Assembly: GCA_046349255.1 (NCBI GenBank)
Contig: JAXMCR010000004.1
Location: 372,001-436,000 of the forward strand
Source: DAIODI01 sp046349255
Lineage (GTDB): Bacteria > Pseudomonadota > Alphaproteobacteria > Rhizobiales > Aestuariivirgaceae
Reading direction: 5' to 3'
Length of the DNA: 64,000 nucleotides
Positions 1 to 8,937 of this stretch are shown piece after piece; position 1 is the first letter of the stretch; each line of letters opens with the position of its first letter. The translations under genes were made by a program, and so were the position numbers. The notes below the pieces were generated by a model. That model was not told the origin of the DNA, ran no database searches, and saw only the letters and a list, made by a program, of their open reading frames with translations.

Positions 1-1
1 C

Positions 2-133
2 ATGAACATCGACGAACTGCATCGCGACCCCGAGGCGGTCTATGCGACGATGACGTGCCTCCTCAAGACGCAGGAAGACGCAGCGCGGTTCACGCCGGAG
101 GTGGCGGCGCGCCTCCTTGGCAAGGTGGCGTGA
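2..133 (+). CDS. coxD: MoxR-type AAA+ ATPase CoxD, C-terminal end only
   Basis: The last 43 codons of a gene that begins left of the window. The visible tail contains the stretch ATMTCLLKTQEDAARFTP, which resembles the C-terminal lid region of CoxD/MoxR AAA+ ATPases that help mature the active site of CO dehydrogenases and related molybdenum hydroxylases. Identification leans on this short tail plus the neighbours: the stop TGA (131-133) overlaps the GTG start of a CoxE-like VWA gene, and a CoxF/XdhC-like gene follows, the usual coxDEF order. The ATPase core motifs lie outside the window, so they cannot be checked. Confidence 0.6.
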   Translation: MNIDELHRDPEAVYATMTCLLKTQEDAARFTPEVAARLLGKVA

Positions 134-1329
134 ACGTGGGGGCGGCTGCTGTACGGCCTGAGGCCGAGGACATCATCGCCGCGCGGATGGCCGGCTTTGC
201 GCGGCACTTGCGGGAGCGCGGGTTCTCGATCGGTCTCAAGGAAGCGCAAGACGCGCTCCGCGTCGTATCGAGCCTCACCGACAAGCGGCCGGCCGCGCTG
301 CGGCAGGCGCTGCGCTGCCTTCTATGCTCGCGGCAGTCGGACTGGGAGGCGTTCGACGCGCTGTTCGACGCCTACTGGCTCGGCCGCGGCATGAAGCGTG
401 CGATCAAGGTCGGCGGTCATGCGCCGGCAGCGACGCTGCGCTCCTTCGGGGAGCAGCAGGCGGGCACGCGGGAAGGCGGCTCGGCCAATGCCCTTGCCGA
501 CAGCGCTTCCGCCGATGCGCCGCCCGATGCGGCAGACGGCGGCGAGACCGGGAAGGCGGAAGGCGCTTCCCGCGTCGAGATCTCCTCGACCACCGACTTC
601 CGCCGATTTTCCGATCCCCGGCAGATGGCCGAGGCTCACGCCGCCGCGGAGCGTCTGGCGCGCGTCATGCGCACGAGGCTTTCCCGGCGCGAGCGGGCGA
701 GGCTCTCCGGCAGGCGCGTGGATCTCCGCAGCACCATCCGCCATAGCACGGCGCACGGCGGCGTGCCGCTCGACCTCTACTGGCGGGCGCGCAAGCCGAA
801 GCCGTTGAAGCTCGTGGTGCTGCTCGACGCTTCCGGCTCGATGCAGATGTACACGGCGGTGTTCGCCCGCTTCCTCCACGGCGTGCTCGACTCGTTTCGC
901 GAGGCGGAGGCGTTCGTGTTCCATACGCGGCTCGCGCACGTGTCGCAGGCGCTGAAGGAGCGCGATCCGCAACGCGCGCTCGACCGGCTTTCGCTCCTGT
1001 CGCAGGGCGTGGGTGGCGGCACGCGGATCGGGGAGTCGCTGCAGACCTTCAACCAGTGGCACGCGCGGCGCGTGCTGGGCTCCCGCAGCTGCCTGATGAT
1101 CGTCTCCGATGGCTACGACACGGGCGATCCCGCGCTCCTGGCGGAGGCGCTGAAGCAGGTGCGCAAGCGCTGCCGGCGCATCGTCTGGCTCAACCCGATG
1201 ATGGGGTGGGAAGGATACGCCCCGGAAGCGCGTGCGTTGAAGGCGGCGATGCCGTACATTGACGTTCTGGCGCCCGCCCACTCGCTCGAAAGCCTGGCGG
1301 CGCTGGAGCCGCTCCTGGCCCGGATGTGA
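130..1329 (+). CDS. coxE: CoxE-like VWA domain protein
   Basis: A protein of about 399 aa ending in a von Willebrand factor A domain. The metal-ion-dependent adhesion site motif DASGS is at residues 233-237. The N-terminal half is charged and Ala/Gly-rich, as in the CoxE family (VWA containing CoxE-like). These proteins work with the CoxD AAA+ ATPase in inserting or sulfurating the active-site metal of CO dehydrogenase-type molybdoenzymes in the cytoplasm. I chose GTG at 130 because it overlaps the upstream stop by four bases (GTGA) and has AAGG upstream; a second GTG lies at 136. The next gene overlaps its end by four bases, so the three genes are probably one translationally coupled operon. 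Confidence 0.85.
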   Translation: MNVGAAAVRPEAEDIIAARMAGFARHLRERGFSIGLKEAQDALRVVSSLTDKRPAALRQALRCLLCSRQSDWEAFDALFDAYWLGRGMKRAIKVGGHAPAATLRSFGEQQAGTREGGSANALADSASADAPPDAADGGETGKAEGASRVEISSTTDFRRFSDPRQMAEAHAAAERLARVMRTRLSRRERARLSGRRVDLRSTIRHSTAHGGVPLDLYWRARKPKPLKLVVLLDASGSMQMYTAVFARFLHGVLDSFREAEAFVFHTRLAHVSQALKERDPQRALDRLSLLSQGVGGGTRIGESLQTFNQWHARRVLGSRSCLMIVSDGYDTGDPALLAEALKQVRKRCRRIVWLNPMMGWEGYAPEARALKAAMPYIDVLAPAHSLESLAALEPLLARM

Positions 1330-2162
1330 CGGCAATGGCCACGCGCAACGACGTCATGGACCTCGTGTCCGATCTGAAGCGCCGCGAAGAGCCGTTCGCG
1401 ATTGCCACCGTCGTGCGCACCGTCTCGGTGACGGCGGCGAAGGCCGGCGCCAAGGCGGTGATCCTCGCCGACGGAACGATCGAGGGTGGCTGGATCGGTG
1501 GTGGCTGTGCCAAGGCGGCCGTCGTCAAGGCGGCGCGCGAGGCGTTGCGCACGGGCGAGCCGCGGTTCATCTCCGTGCAGCCGCCAGACGTGCTGGCCGC
1601 GGCAGGCGTGACGGCGGGCGACCAGCGCAACGGCGTCTCCTTCGTGAAGAACATGTGCCCGAGCCAGGGGACGATGGACATCTTCGTCGAGCCGGTGATG
1701 CCGCGCGCGAGCGTGGTCATCTGCGGGTCGAGCCCGGTCGCGGTCGCGCTTGCCGCCCTCGCCTCGGCGATGGGCTACGCGGTGACGGTTTGCGCGCCGG
1801 AACTGGAGCAGGCGGCGTTCGCCAGCGCCGACCGCCGGATCGGTGGCTTCGAACTGGACGCCACGGAGCGCGCCAGCCGGTACATCGTGGTCTCGACGCA
1901 GGGCAAGGGCGACGAGGCGGCGCTGCGCGCAATCCTCCCCGTCGAGGCCGCCTACAAGGCGTTCGTCGGCAGCAGGCGGAAGATGGACTCGATCCGCGCG
2001 AAGCTCGCCGCCGACGGCGTCCCGCGCGCGGCGCTCGATGCGGTGAAGGCGCCGGCCGGCCTCGACATCGGCGCCATCACGCCCGAGGAGATCGCGCTGT
2101 CGATCCTGTCAGAGATCGTCGAGGTACGGCGCCGCGCTGCGCGCTCGACCGCTTTGCCGTAG
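1326..2162 (+). CDS. XdhC/CoxF family molybdoenzyme maturation protein
   Basis: A 278-aa XdhC/CoxI-type protein. The N-terminal XdhC domain carries the conserved Gly-rich cysteine motif GGWIGGGC (Cys at about residue 61). A C-terminal Rossmann-type domain starts near VVICGSSPVA (about 130-140). Family members bind molybdenum cofactor, protect it and pass it to xanthine dehydrogenase or CO dehydrogenase after sulfuration. Start ATG 1326 overlaps the coxE stop (ATGA); another ATG lies at 1335. It is the last gene of the cox-type group; the structural subunits coxMSL are not in the window and probably lie to the left. CoxF and XdhC cannot be separated here by eye. Confidence 0.8.
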   Translation: MTAMATRNDVMDLVSDLKRREEPFAIATVVRTVSVTAAKAGAKAVILADGTIEGGWIGGGCAKAAVVKAAREALRTGEPRFISVQPPDVLAAAGVTAGDQRNGVSFVKNMCPSQGTMDIFVEPVMPRASVVICGSSPVAVALAALASAMGYAVTVCAPELEQAAFASADRRIGGFELDATERASRYIVVSTQGKGDEAALRAILPVEAAYKAFVGSRRKMDSIRAKLAADGVPRAALDAVKAPAGLDIGAITPEEIALSILSEIVEVRRRAARSTALP

Positions 2163-2275
2163 TGTGACCTTCTCTGGCTGCAGTCATTGCGCCAGTTGCA
2201 GGAATTCGTCGAACCGGAGATACCGAACTGACTGGCGACGGCATGACGGCCCGGTCGCATCGATGAGGAACCGGA

Positions 2276-2863
2276 ATGCAAGCGGCGAATGCTCTTCAGG
2301 AGTTCGTGGAAACGCTCGGCGGCGCGCTCGGTGCGCGGGTCGAGGGCGGAACACCGGAGGCGGCCATCACGGCCACCGTGTTCGGCAGCCTGAAACCGCC
2401 GCTCGAACCCCGGACGCTTGCACCCGCGCACGAGGGCCCCTGGCCGGAGCTGCTGGCATCTGCGCTCGAACCGGCGAAGCGCGCAGGCGGTGATCTGTCC
2501 GCGCTTGCCGCCGCCTTCGAGCGCCTCGAGCCGCACCTCGCCTGGACGCGGGGCCGCCGCGGCATGAAGCCCGGCGACCCGGTCGACCTGCATGCGACGA
2601 TCGTCGGGCCGGAAGGACTGGCGCAGCGGACCGACGCCTGGATCGGCGTCAGCCTGCTGGCGCCGCATCGCGAATACGTCGATCACCATCATCCGCCCCC
2701 GGAGGTATACTTGGTGCTCTCTCCGGGAGAGTGGCGCAGGCGCGCCGATCCCTGGTTCGAACCGGGGGTGGGCGGAACCGTCTACAACGAGCCGGACGTG
2801 CTCCACAACATGCGATCCGGAAACGCACCGCTGTTCGCCTTCTGGTGCCTGCCGCTCGGGTGA
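2276..2863 (+). CDS. Cupin protein of the DMSP lyase (DddQ-like) family
   Basis: A 195-aa protein whose C-terminal half is a single cupin. It shows the metal-binding pattern HHHPPPEVY (His137-139, Glu143, Tyr145) and a later His177 in EPDVLHNMR, the arrangement seen in DMSP-lyase family cupins such as DddQ. Known members cleave dimethylsulfoniopropionate to dimethyl sulfide and acrylate, but many homologues in soil bacteria are untested and may act on other small acids. GAGGAA precedes the ATG at a good distance. Downstream lies a DMGDH/GcvT flavoprotein of the type that demethylates methylated amines, so an osmolyte-degradation role fits. Substrate is inferred, not shown. Confidence 0.6.
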   Translation: MQAANALQEFVETLGGALGARVEGGTPEAAITATVFGSLKPPLEPRTLAPAHEGPWPELLASALEPAKRAGGDLSALAAAFERLEPHLAWTRGRRGMKPGDPVDLHATIVGPEGLAQRTDAWIGVSLLAPHREYVDHHHPPPEVYLVLSPGEWRRRADPWFEPGVGGTVYNEPDVLHNMRSGNAPLFAFWCLPLG

Positions 2864-2995
2864 CACGCACCCCGTTTCGGGTTGCGTCCCGACGCCGGTG
2901 CCTATGTCCGGCACGCATTGCCAGCCCAGTGCGGTTCTGCTGTGGTTGATGCTCCTTCCCGCGCGGATGCCCGCTTAAGCTTCAAGGTGAAGACC

Positions 2996-5452
2996 ATGTC
3001 TCAGGATTTCCCCTCGCGCGCCGACGTGGTCATCGTTGGCGGCGGCGTCGCGGGCTGTTCGGTCGCCTACCACCTGACGAAGATCGGCCTCACTGACGTC
3101 GTGCTGTGCGAGCGCAAGCAGCTTACCTGCGGCACGACGTGGCATGCGGCAGGTCTCGTCACGCAGCTGCGCGCCACGCGGCGCATGACGGAGCTCGCGA
3201 AGTACACGGGCGAACTGTTCGGCTCGCTCGAGGCGGAGACGGGCCAGGCCACCGGCTTCAAGCGGCGCGGCTCGCTGCGCGTGGCGAAGACGCCGGCGCG
3301 GCTCGAGGAGCTCGCCCGCGGCGCCTCGATGGGCCGCAACTTCGGGCTGCCCGTGGAGAAGGTCTCACCGGGCGAGATCAAGGAGCGCTGGTCGCCGATC
3401 AATACGGACGGGATCGTGGGCGGCTTCTGGTTCCCACACGACGGGCAGGTAAACCCGGCCGACGTGACGATGGCCTACGCCAAGGGCGCGCGCTCGCGTG
3501 GGGCGAAAATTCTCGAGCACACGAAAGTTGAGCGCATCCTGGTCGAGGGCGGCAAGGCTGCCGGCGTCTTGACCGACAAGGGCGAAATCCGTGCACGGAT
3601 CGTCGTGATCTGCGGCGGCATGTGGTCCCGCGATCTCGCGGCCGACATCGGCGTCACCCTGCCTTTGCACGCGGCCGAGCACTTCTACATCGTGACCGAG
3701 CCGATCCCGGATCTGCCGCGCGATCTGCCCGTCCTGTTTCTTGGCGACGAGTGCTCCTACTACAAGGAGGACGCGGGCAAGCTCTTGCTCGGGTGCTTCG
3801 AACCGGTGGCGAAGCCGTGGGGACAGAACGGCATCCCCGACGACTTCTGCTTCGATTCGCTGCCGGAGGACTTCGATCATTTTCAGCCGATCCTCGAGAT
3901 GGCGACCAACCGCGTGCCCCTGCTTGCAAGCACCGGCATCCAGCTGTTCTTCAACGGCCCGGAAAGCTTTACGCCGGACGACAAGTACCTACTTGGCGAG
4001 ACGGCCGAAGTGCAGGGCCTCTACTGCGCCTGCGGGTTCAACTCGATCGGCATCCTGTCGTCGGGCGGCGTCGGCAAGGCGCTATCCGAATGGATACGCG
4101 ATGGCCGGCCACCGGTCGAACTCGCCGACGTCGACGTGCGTCGCACCATGAGCTTCCAGTCGAACCGCAAGTATCTCTTCGACCGGACCACAGAGACGCT
4201 GGGCCTCCTGTTCGACATGCATTGGCCCTATCGCCAGTTCGCGACCGCACGCGACATCCGCCGCAGCCCCTTTCATGACCGGCTCATGAACGCGGGCGCC
4301 TGCATGACGGAGGCGGCGGGGTTCGAGCGCCCCGGCTTCTTCGCACCCGCCGGCATGAAGCCCGAGATCGCCTATTCCTACGGCCGGCAGAACTGGTTCG
4401 ACGTGTGTGGCGACGAATGCCGGGCGACGGCTTCCGGCGTGACGCTGTTCGACCACAGCTGCTTCGTGAAGATCGCCGTCGACGGCCGCGATGCCTGCCG
4501 TGTACTCAATCAAATCTGCGCCAACGATATCGACGTGCCGGTGGGCCGCGTCGTCTACACGCAGTGGCTCAACGCGGCGGGCGGCATCGAGGCTGACGTC
4601 ACCGTCACGCGGCTTTCCGAGACATCCTTCCTCGTCGTTTCGATTGCGGTGTCGCAACGGCGCGACATGGCGTGGTTGACGCGCCATATCCCGGCGGACG
4701 CGCACGTGTTCGCCCGCGACATCACCTCGGGCCTCCCGATGCTGGCGCTGATGGGGCCGAGGTCACGCGACGTTCTGAAAGCGCTCTCGCCGGCGGATTT
4801 TTCCGACCTCGCGTTTCCGTTCGGCACGAGCCGCGAGATTGACCTCGGGTACGCGCGCGTTCGTGCCAGCCGCATCACCTACGTCGGCGAACTCGGCTAC
4901 GAGCTCTACATGCCGGCCGAGTTCGCGACCCACGTGTTCGACCGGCTGGTCGAGTCCGGCGTAGCGTTCGGATTGCGGAACGCGGGCTACTTCGCGATCA
5001 ACTCGCTGCGGATGGAGAAGGGCTACCGGCACTGGGGCCACGACATCGGAGAGGAAGACACGCCGATCGAGGCGGGCCTCGGCTTCGCTGTCGCCTACGA
5101 GAAGCGCGGCGGGTTCATCGGGCGCGAGGCGCTGCTGCGTCTCCGCCACAACCATCCACCGCAACGTCGGCTCGTCCAGGTCCAGCTCCTCGGAGAGACG
5201 CCGCCGATGCTCTATCACCAGGAGCCGATCGTGCGGGCGGGCAAGATCGTCGGGTCGATCACGTCCGGCGCGTATGGGCATCGCATCGGGGCGTCGCTCG
5301 GAATGGGCTACGTCACCGCGGAAGAAGGGGTGACCGACGCGTGGCTGGCCGAACAGCCGCTCGAGATCGAGGTCGCCTGGCAGCGGTTCCCGGCGAAGGC
5401 GCAGCTGAAGCCGTGGTATGACCCGGCGAACCAGCGCATACGCGGCGTGTAA
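2996..5452 (+). CDS. FAD-dependent oxidoreductase fused to GcvT domain (dimethylglycine dehydrogenase-like)
   Basis: An 818-aa two-part enzyme. Residues 1-430 are a DAO-type flavoprotein with the dinucleotide motif [12 protein letters not shown] near the N-terminus and TWHAAGL with His50, the position of the covalent FAD histidine in dimethylglycine dehydrogenase. The remainder is a glycine-cleavage T-protein (GcvT) domain that normally passes the removed methyl group to tetrahydrofolate. Size and order match dimethylglycine and sarcosine dehydrogenases. I chose ATG 2996 because it has AAGGTGA nine bases upstream and starts just before the FAD motif; the open frame continues upstream without a better signal. 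Exact substrate is unknown; the DMSP-lyase-like neighbour suggests methylated osmolytes. Confidence 0.8.
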   Translation: MSQDFPSRADVVIVGGGVAGCSVAYHLTKIGLTDVVLCERKQLTCGTTWHAAGLVTQLRATRRMTELAKYTGELFGSLEAETGQATGFKRRGSLRVAKTPARLEELARGASMGRNFGLPVEKVSPGEIKERWSPINTDGIVGGFWFPHDGQVNPADVTMAYAKGARSRGAKILEHTKVERILVEGGKAAGVLTDKGEIRARIVVICGGMWSRDLAADIGVTLPLHAAEHFYIVTEPIPDLPRDLPVLFLGDECSYYKEDAGKLLLGCFEPVAKPWGQNGIPDDFCFDSLPEDFDHFQPILEMATNRVPLLASTGIQLFFNGPESFTPDDKYLLGETAEVQGLYCACGFNSIGILSSGGVGKALSEWIRDGRPPVELADVDVRRTMSFQSNRKYLFDRTTETLGLLFDMHWPYRQFATARDIRRSPFHDRLMNAGACMTEAAGFERPGFFAPAGMKPEIAYSYGRQNWFDVCGDECRATASGVTLFDHSCFVKIAVDGRDACRVLNQICANDIDVPVGRVVYTQWLNAAGGIEADVTVTRLSETSFLVVSIAVSQRRDMAWLTRHIPADAHVFARDITSGLPMLALMGPRSRDVLKALSPADFSDLAFPFGTSREIDLGYARVRASRITYVGELGYELYMPAEFATHVFDRLVESGVAFGLRNAGYFAINSLRMEKGYRHWGHDIGEEDTPIEAGLGFAVAYEKRGGFIGREALLRLRHNHPPQRRLVQVQLLGETPPMLYHQEPIVRAGKIVGSITSGAYGHRIGASLGMGYVTAEEGVTDAWLAEQPLEIEVAWQRFPAKAQLKPWYDPANQRIRGV

Positions 5453-5476
5453 GGACGGCGAAGGGGAGGGCGGGTG

Positions 5477-6727
5477 ATGGCGTACGAAGAAATAGACACC
5501 CTCGTCGTTGGGGCAGGCCAGGCCGGCATCGCGGCGAGCGAGCACCTCGGCCGCGCGGGCGTGCCGCACCTCGTGCTCGAGCGATCGCGCATCGCCGAGC
5601 GCTGGCGGTCTGCGCGGTGGGATTCGCTCGTCACCAACGGACCCGTGTGGCACGACCGCTTTCCGGGGTTGACCTTCAGCGTCACCGGCCCGGACGGCTT
5701 TGCGCCGAAGGAGGAAGTCGCCGACTACCTCGTTGCCTACGCGCAGAAGATCGGCGCGCCGATCCGCACCGGCGTCGAGGTTCGGGAGGTCGTGCGCAAG
5801 CCAGGTCAGCCGGGCTTCGAGGTAAGTACGTCCGCCGGCACGATCCGCGCGCATCGCGTCATTGCCGCGACCGGTCCCTTCCAGCGGCCCGTGATCCCCG
5901 CCGTCGTGCCGGAGAATGCAGGCGTCGATCAGCTCCACTCGGCGAGCTACCGCAATCCGGCGCAGTTGCCCCCGGGCGCCGTGCTCGTGGTCGGGGCGGG
6001 CTCGTCAGGGGTGCAGATCGCCGAGGAGCTTCTGGCGTCGGGGCGGCGCGTCTACCTGTCGGTCGGTCCGCACGATCGGCCGTTCCGCAGCTACCGGGGG
6101 CGCGACTTCGTATGGTGGCTGGGCGTGCTCGGCAAATGGGATGCGGCCGCGCCGACACCGGGCACCGAACACGTGACGATCGCGGTGAGCGGCGCCAACG
6201 GCGGCCACACCATCGACTTCCGCCGCCTCGCCGCGCAGGGAATGATCCTCGTCGGACGGACCGAGACCTTTGCCGATGGCCGCGTAAGCTTCGCAGGCGA
6301 CGTGGCCGAGAACGTCGCGAAGGGCGACGCCAACTACCTTTCCCTGTTGGACGAAGCGGATGCCTACGTTGCCCGGTTCGGGCTCGACCTGCCGGAGGAG
6401 CCTGAAGCGCGGGTGCTTATGCCGGACCCTGCTTGCATGACACAACCGCTTCGATCGCTCGATCTCAAGGCCGAGGGCGTGTCGACGATCCTGTGGGCGA
6501 CCGGCTATGCGCTCGATTTCTCGTGGATCAAGCTCGATGCATTCGATCCGAAGGGCCGCCCGATCCACACCCGGGGCGTTTCGGTCGAACCGGGGCTCTA
6601 TTTCCTCGGACTGCCCTGGCAATCGCGGCGAGGCTCATCGTTCCTGTGGGGCGTATGGCACGACGCGGCCCACGTCGCGGCGCAGATCGCCATCCAGCGC
6701 GCCTACAGCGCCTACGCGCCCGCGTAA
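5477..6727 (+). CDS. Flavin-dependent monooxygenase (CzcO/FMO-like)
   Basis: A flavoprotein of about 416 aa with an N-terminal FAD-binding motif VVGAGQAGIAAS, a second Rossmann motif VVGAGSSGVQIAEE near residue 170 that would bind NADPH, and WATGY toward the C-terminus. This is the layout of class B flavin monooxygenases and CzcO-type oxidoreductases. It starts 24 bases after the DMGDH-like gene, behind a strong GGGGAGGG site, so the two are probably co-transcribed. A GTG directly precedes the ATG and could be used. It ends eight bases before the convergent lipase gene. Substrate unknown; a role in oxidising an amine or sulfur osmolyte is only suggested by its neighbours. Confidence 0.7.
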   Translation: MAYEEIDTLVVGAGQAGIAASEHLGRAGVPHLVLERSRIAERWRSARWDSLVTNGPVWHDRFPGLTFSVTGPDGFAPKEEVADYLVAYAQKIGAPIRTGVEVREVVRKPGQPGFEVSTSAGTIRAHRVIAATGPFQRPVIPAVVPENAGVDQLHSASYRNPAQLPPGAVLVVGAGSSGVQIAEELLASGRRVYLSVGPHDRPFRSYRGRDFVWWLGVLGKWDAAAPTPGTEHVTIAVSGANGGHTIDFRRLAAQGMILVGRTETFADGRVSFAGDVAENVAKGDANYLSLLDEADAYVARFGLDLPEEPEARVLMPDPACMTQPLRSLDLKAEGVSTILWATGYALDFSWIKLDAFDPKGRPIHTRGVSVEPGLYFLGLPWQSRRGSSFLWGVWHDAAHVAAQIAIQRAYSAYAPA

Positions 6728-6735
6728 GCCACTCA

Positions 6736-7698
6736 CTACTGCTGCTGGTAGCGCGAGCCGAAGTTCTGCTGCACGTCCTGGCCGGGCAGGCCACTCGTCG
6801 GACCGTCGTTCGGCCGGTGCCGATGGATGTACTGGTTGCGCTGGGCGAACGGTACGGCGATCGCCCCGTTCTGCTTTGCGGCGAGGCTCGCGAGGTACCA
6901 CTCGAGGTGATGATCCGGCACGCTCGATTGGGTCATCATCGACTGGAATGAGTTCGTCGAGTACTGGAACGCCTGCTGTTCGGTGATCGGCGTGTAGTAC
7001 GGGCCATCGAAGATGTTCAGCGCCGTGCCGAGGTGAGCGAAGCGCTGATTCGTCTGGTTGAACTCCGGCGGCAGCAGCGAGACGATGTCGTTCTGGTAAA
7101 TGATCCGGACCAGCGGCAGGTCGGCGTAGTGTTCTGCGCCGGCGAGGTTCGTGAACTTCGGCTGGCCGAAGGTGATGATGCCACCGACCTTGATGCCCGC
7201 CTTGCGCATGTAGATGCCGAGGATCGCAGCCACGGCCCCGCCGAGCGAATGGCCCGTCAGATAGACCGTGTAACCCTTCTTGATGCGCGGGCGCACATCC
7301 TGCCAGATCGCCTCGGCTGCCTGCCGGAACCCCGCGTGCATCAAGATGCCGGCGGCGGCGTCATCGTCGCCCATGGTGTCCATGTCGAGGGACCAGTTGA
7401 CGTTGTTGTCGGAGCCGCGCACGGCGACGGCCTGCACCTTCTTCTTGTCGTTGGTCAGCAGGAAGTACTGCACGTCCGTCCGGCCGGGCGTAGCGATGTA
7501 GCCTTGGCCGCCTGGATTGTCGCCGAGGATGGTCGAGGATCCGTCGTACGCCTCGTTGGCGAGCTGCGCTGCGTGATAGATCAGCGCGAAATCCGGAGCG
7601 CCCGATTGTGCGGCCGCGGCGCTTGCCCACAGGGGACCAGTAGCGAGCGCCGCCAAGCCGAGTAGCACCTGCCGTCGGTGCACGTTGCTGATTTCCAT
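6736..7698 (-). CDS. Secreted class 3 (fungal-type) lipase
   Basis: A 320-aa alpha/beta hydrolase with an N-terminal export signal: an RR pair (residues 8-9), a hydrophobic run and an Ala-rich end near residue 30, looking like a Tat or Sec signal. The nucleophile elbow GHSLGG has Ser151. Later come YQND (likely acid) and DHHLEWYL (likely catalytic His), both typical of the lipase class 3 family. It probably hydrolyses glycerol esters outside the cytoplasm. It is a single gene, convergent with the monooxygenase and followed upstream by 143 bases before an AraC gene on the same strand. No regulation is visible. Confidence 0.8.
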   Translation of the reverse strand: MEISNVHRRQVLLGLAALATGPLWASAAAAQSGAPDFALIYHAAQLANEAYDGSSTILGDNPGGQGYIATPGRTDVQYFLLTNDKKKVQAVAVRGSDNNVNWSLDMDTMGDDDAAAGILMHAGFRQAAEAIWQDVRPRIKKGYTVYLTGHSLGGAVAAILGIYMRKAGIKVGGIITFGQPKFTNLAGAEHYADLPLVRIIYQNDIVSLLPPEFNQTNQRFAHLGTALNIFDGPYYTPITEQQAFQYSTNSFQSMMTQSSVPDHHLEWYLASLAAKQNGAIAVPFAQRNQYIHRHRPNDGPTSGLPGQDVQQNFGSRYQQQ

Positions 7699-7841
7699 GC
7701 GCTCCTCCCCCTCGCGTCGTGGGCGACCACTGTCGCGGAAACGGGCCGCTCCGGTCTTGTCCGTTCACGCCACGCGATCCACGATCACATGGGACGACGC
7801 GTCCGCCTGAGATCCTCTCCAGGAGTGGCCGCCGAAAGCAT

Positions 7842-8837
7842 TCAGGAGACCGAACGATACGCGCTCGGCGACTTCCCGGCTTCCGCACGAAACCAGCGCG
7901 TGAAGCTCGATAATTCGGCAAAGCCCAACGTTTCCGATACATCGCTGAGCGAGAGGCGGGTCGCCGTGATGAGTTGCAGTGCGATTTCAAAGCGCACCTG
8001 GTTGATCAGTTGCCACGGCGTCGTACCTGCGGCGGCGAGATGGCGCCCGAGTGTGCGCCGGTTGACGCGGAGCTCGTGCGCAAGCCGGTCCACGTCCAGA
8101 TCGCCGCGAAACAGAAGCATGACGATCGCGCGTTTGGCGGAGTCGATCAGGTCGGGTTTCAGGTACTTGTCGTACTGCTCAACCATGCCCAGCACGGCCC
8201 GGCGCGTCGCGTCCGAGGCGCCCTGGATCGGTGTTGCGAGATCTTTTCTTCGGTACCGAAGCGCAAATTGGCGTGCCTCGAATGTGACGCGGCTTCCAGG
8301 AAAATTGGCGATAGCCGATTGATCGAGCGGGCGGCAGGCGAACGTGATTTCGGTCGGTATGGTCCGGCTCACGTCTGTGAACACACGGTAGCCGAAGCCG
8401 ACCACCGCCATGCCGATCAGCCAGGACTTCGGGCCGCCGATATAGGACCGGTAGCCGATGATGACGTCTTCCTCGCGATCGATGATGTAAGGGGTGCCAC
8501 CCCGCACGTAGCGTGGATGGTGCCCGATGATGTCGCGGATCGCCTGGTCGAGCGTTGGAGCGTTCTGCATGAGAAGCCCGGTCAAGCCGAGTTGCGAGGT
8601 GGATCCGCGCAGCCCGAGGAGAAGGCCGAAGTCCTTGCGGTTGGTTCGTTGCGAGCTGATCTCCAGCAAGCGGATGGCCGAAAGGAAGGGAATGCTTCCA
8701 TCCATGTCCGCAAGGGCATCGGGCGGCAGGTCGCAGTCCGCGAGGACCTGCGCCGGGTCGAGACCAAGCTCGGTCAGCAGGGCGGGGATTTCCGACAGGA
8801 CCCCGACCCGCTGCGGCATATCCTTGAGGTCGGTCAT
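7842..8837 (-). CDS. AraC-family transcriptional regulator (Arabinose_bd-type)
   Basis: A 331-aa regulator. The first two thirds resemble the arabinose-operon-regulator N-terminal domain found in OruR/ToxR-like AraC proteins, and the C-terminal 90 residues form the paired helix-turn-helix (VDRLAHELRVNRRTLGRHL, then LSLSDVSETLGFAELSSFTR). The start is ATG 8837; the frame stays open for 70 more codons upstream but has no good initiation site there. It stands alone between the lipase and the sugar dehydrogenase gene, all on the minus strand. It could regulate the lipase just downstream; this is inference from position only. Confidence 0.8.
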   Translation of the reverse strand: MTDLKDMPQRVGVLSEIPALLTELGLDPAQVLADCDLPPDALADMDGSIPFLSAIRLLEISSQRTNRKDFGLLLGLRGSTSQLGLTGLLMQNAPTLDQAIRDIIGHHPRYVRGGTPYIIDREEDVIIGYRSYIGGPKSWLIGMAVVGFGYRVFTDVSRTIPTEITFACRPLDQSAIANFPGSRVTFEARQFALRYRRKDLATPIQGASDATRRAVLGMVEQYDKYLKPDLIDSAKRAIVMLLFRGDLDVDRLAHELRVNRRTLGRHLAAAGTTPWQLINQVRFEIALQLITATRLSLSDVSETLGFAELSSFTRWFRAEAGKSPSAYRSVS

Positions 8838-8937
8838 CGCCGTTTTCCCGATCGGGACCGCAGGAAAGACATCCACGCCGCCGAAAAGTGCGTCGTGTAC
8901 GGAGATTTTGCAACCGACTAGTGCGTTGCGCGGCCGT

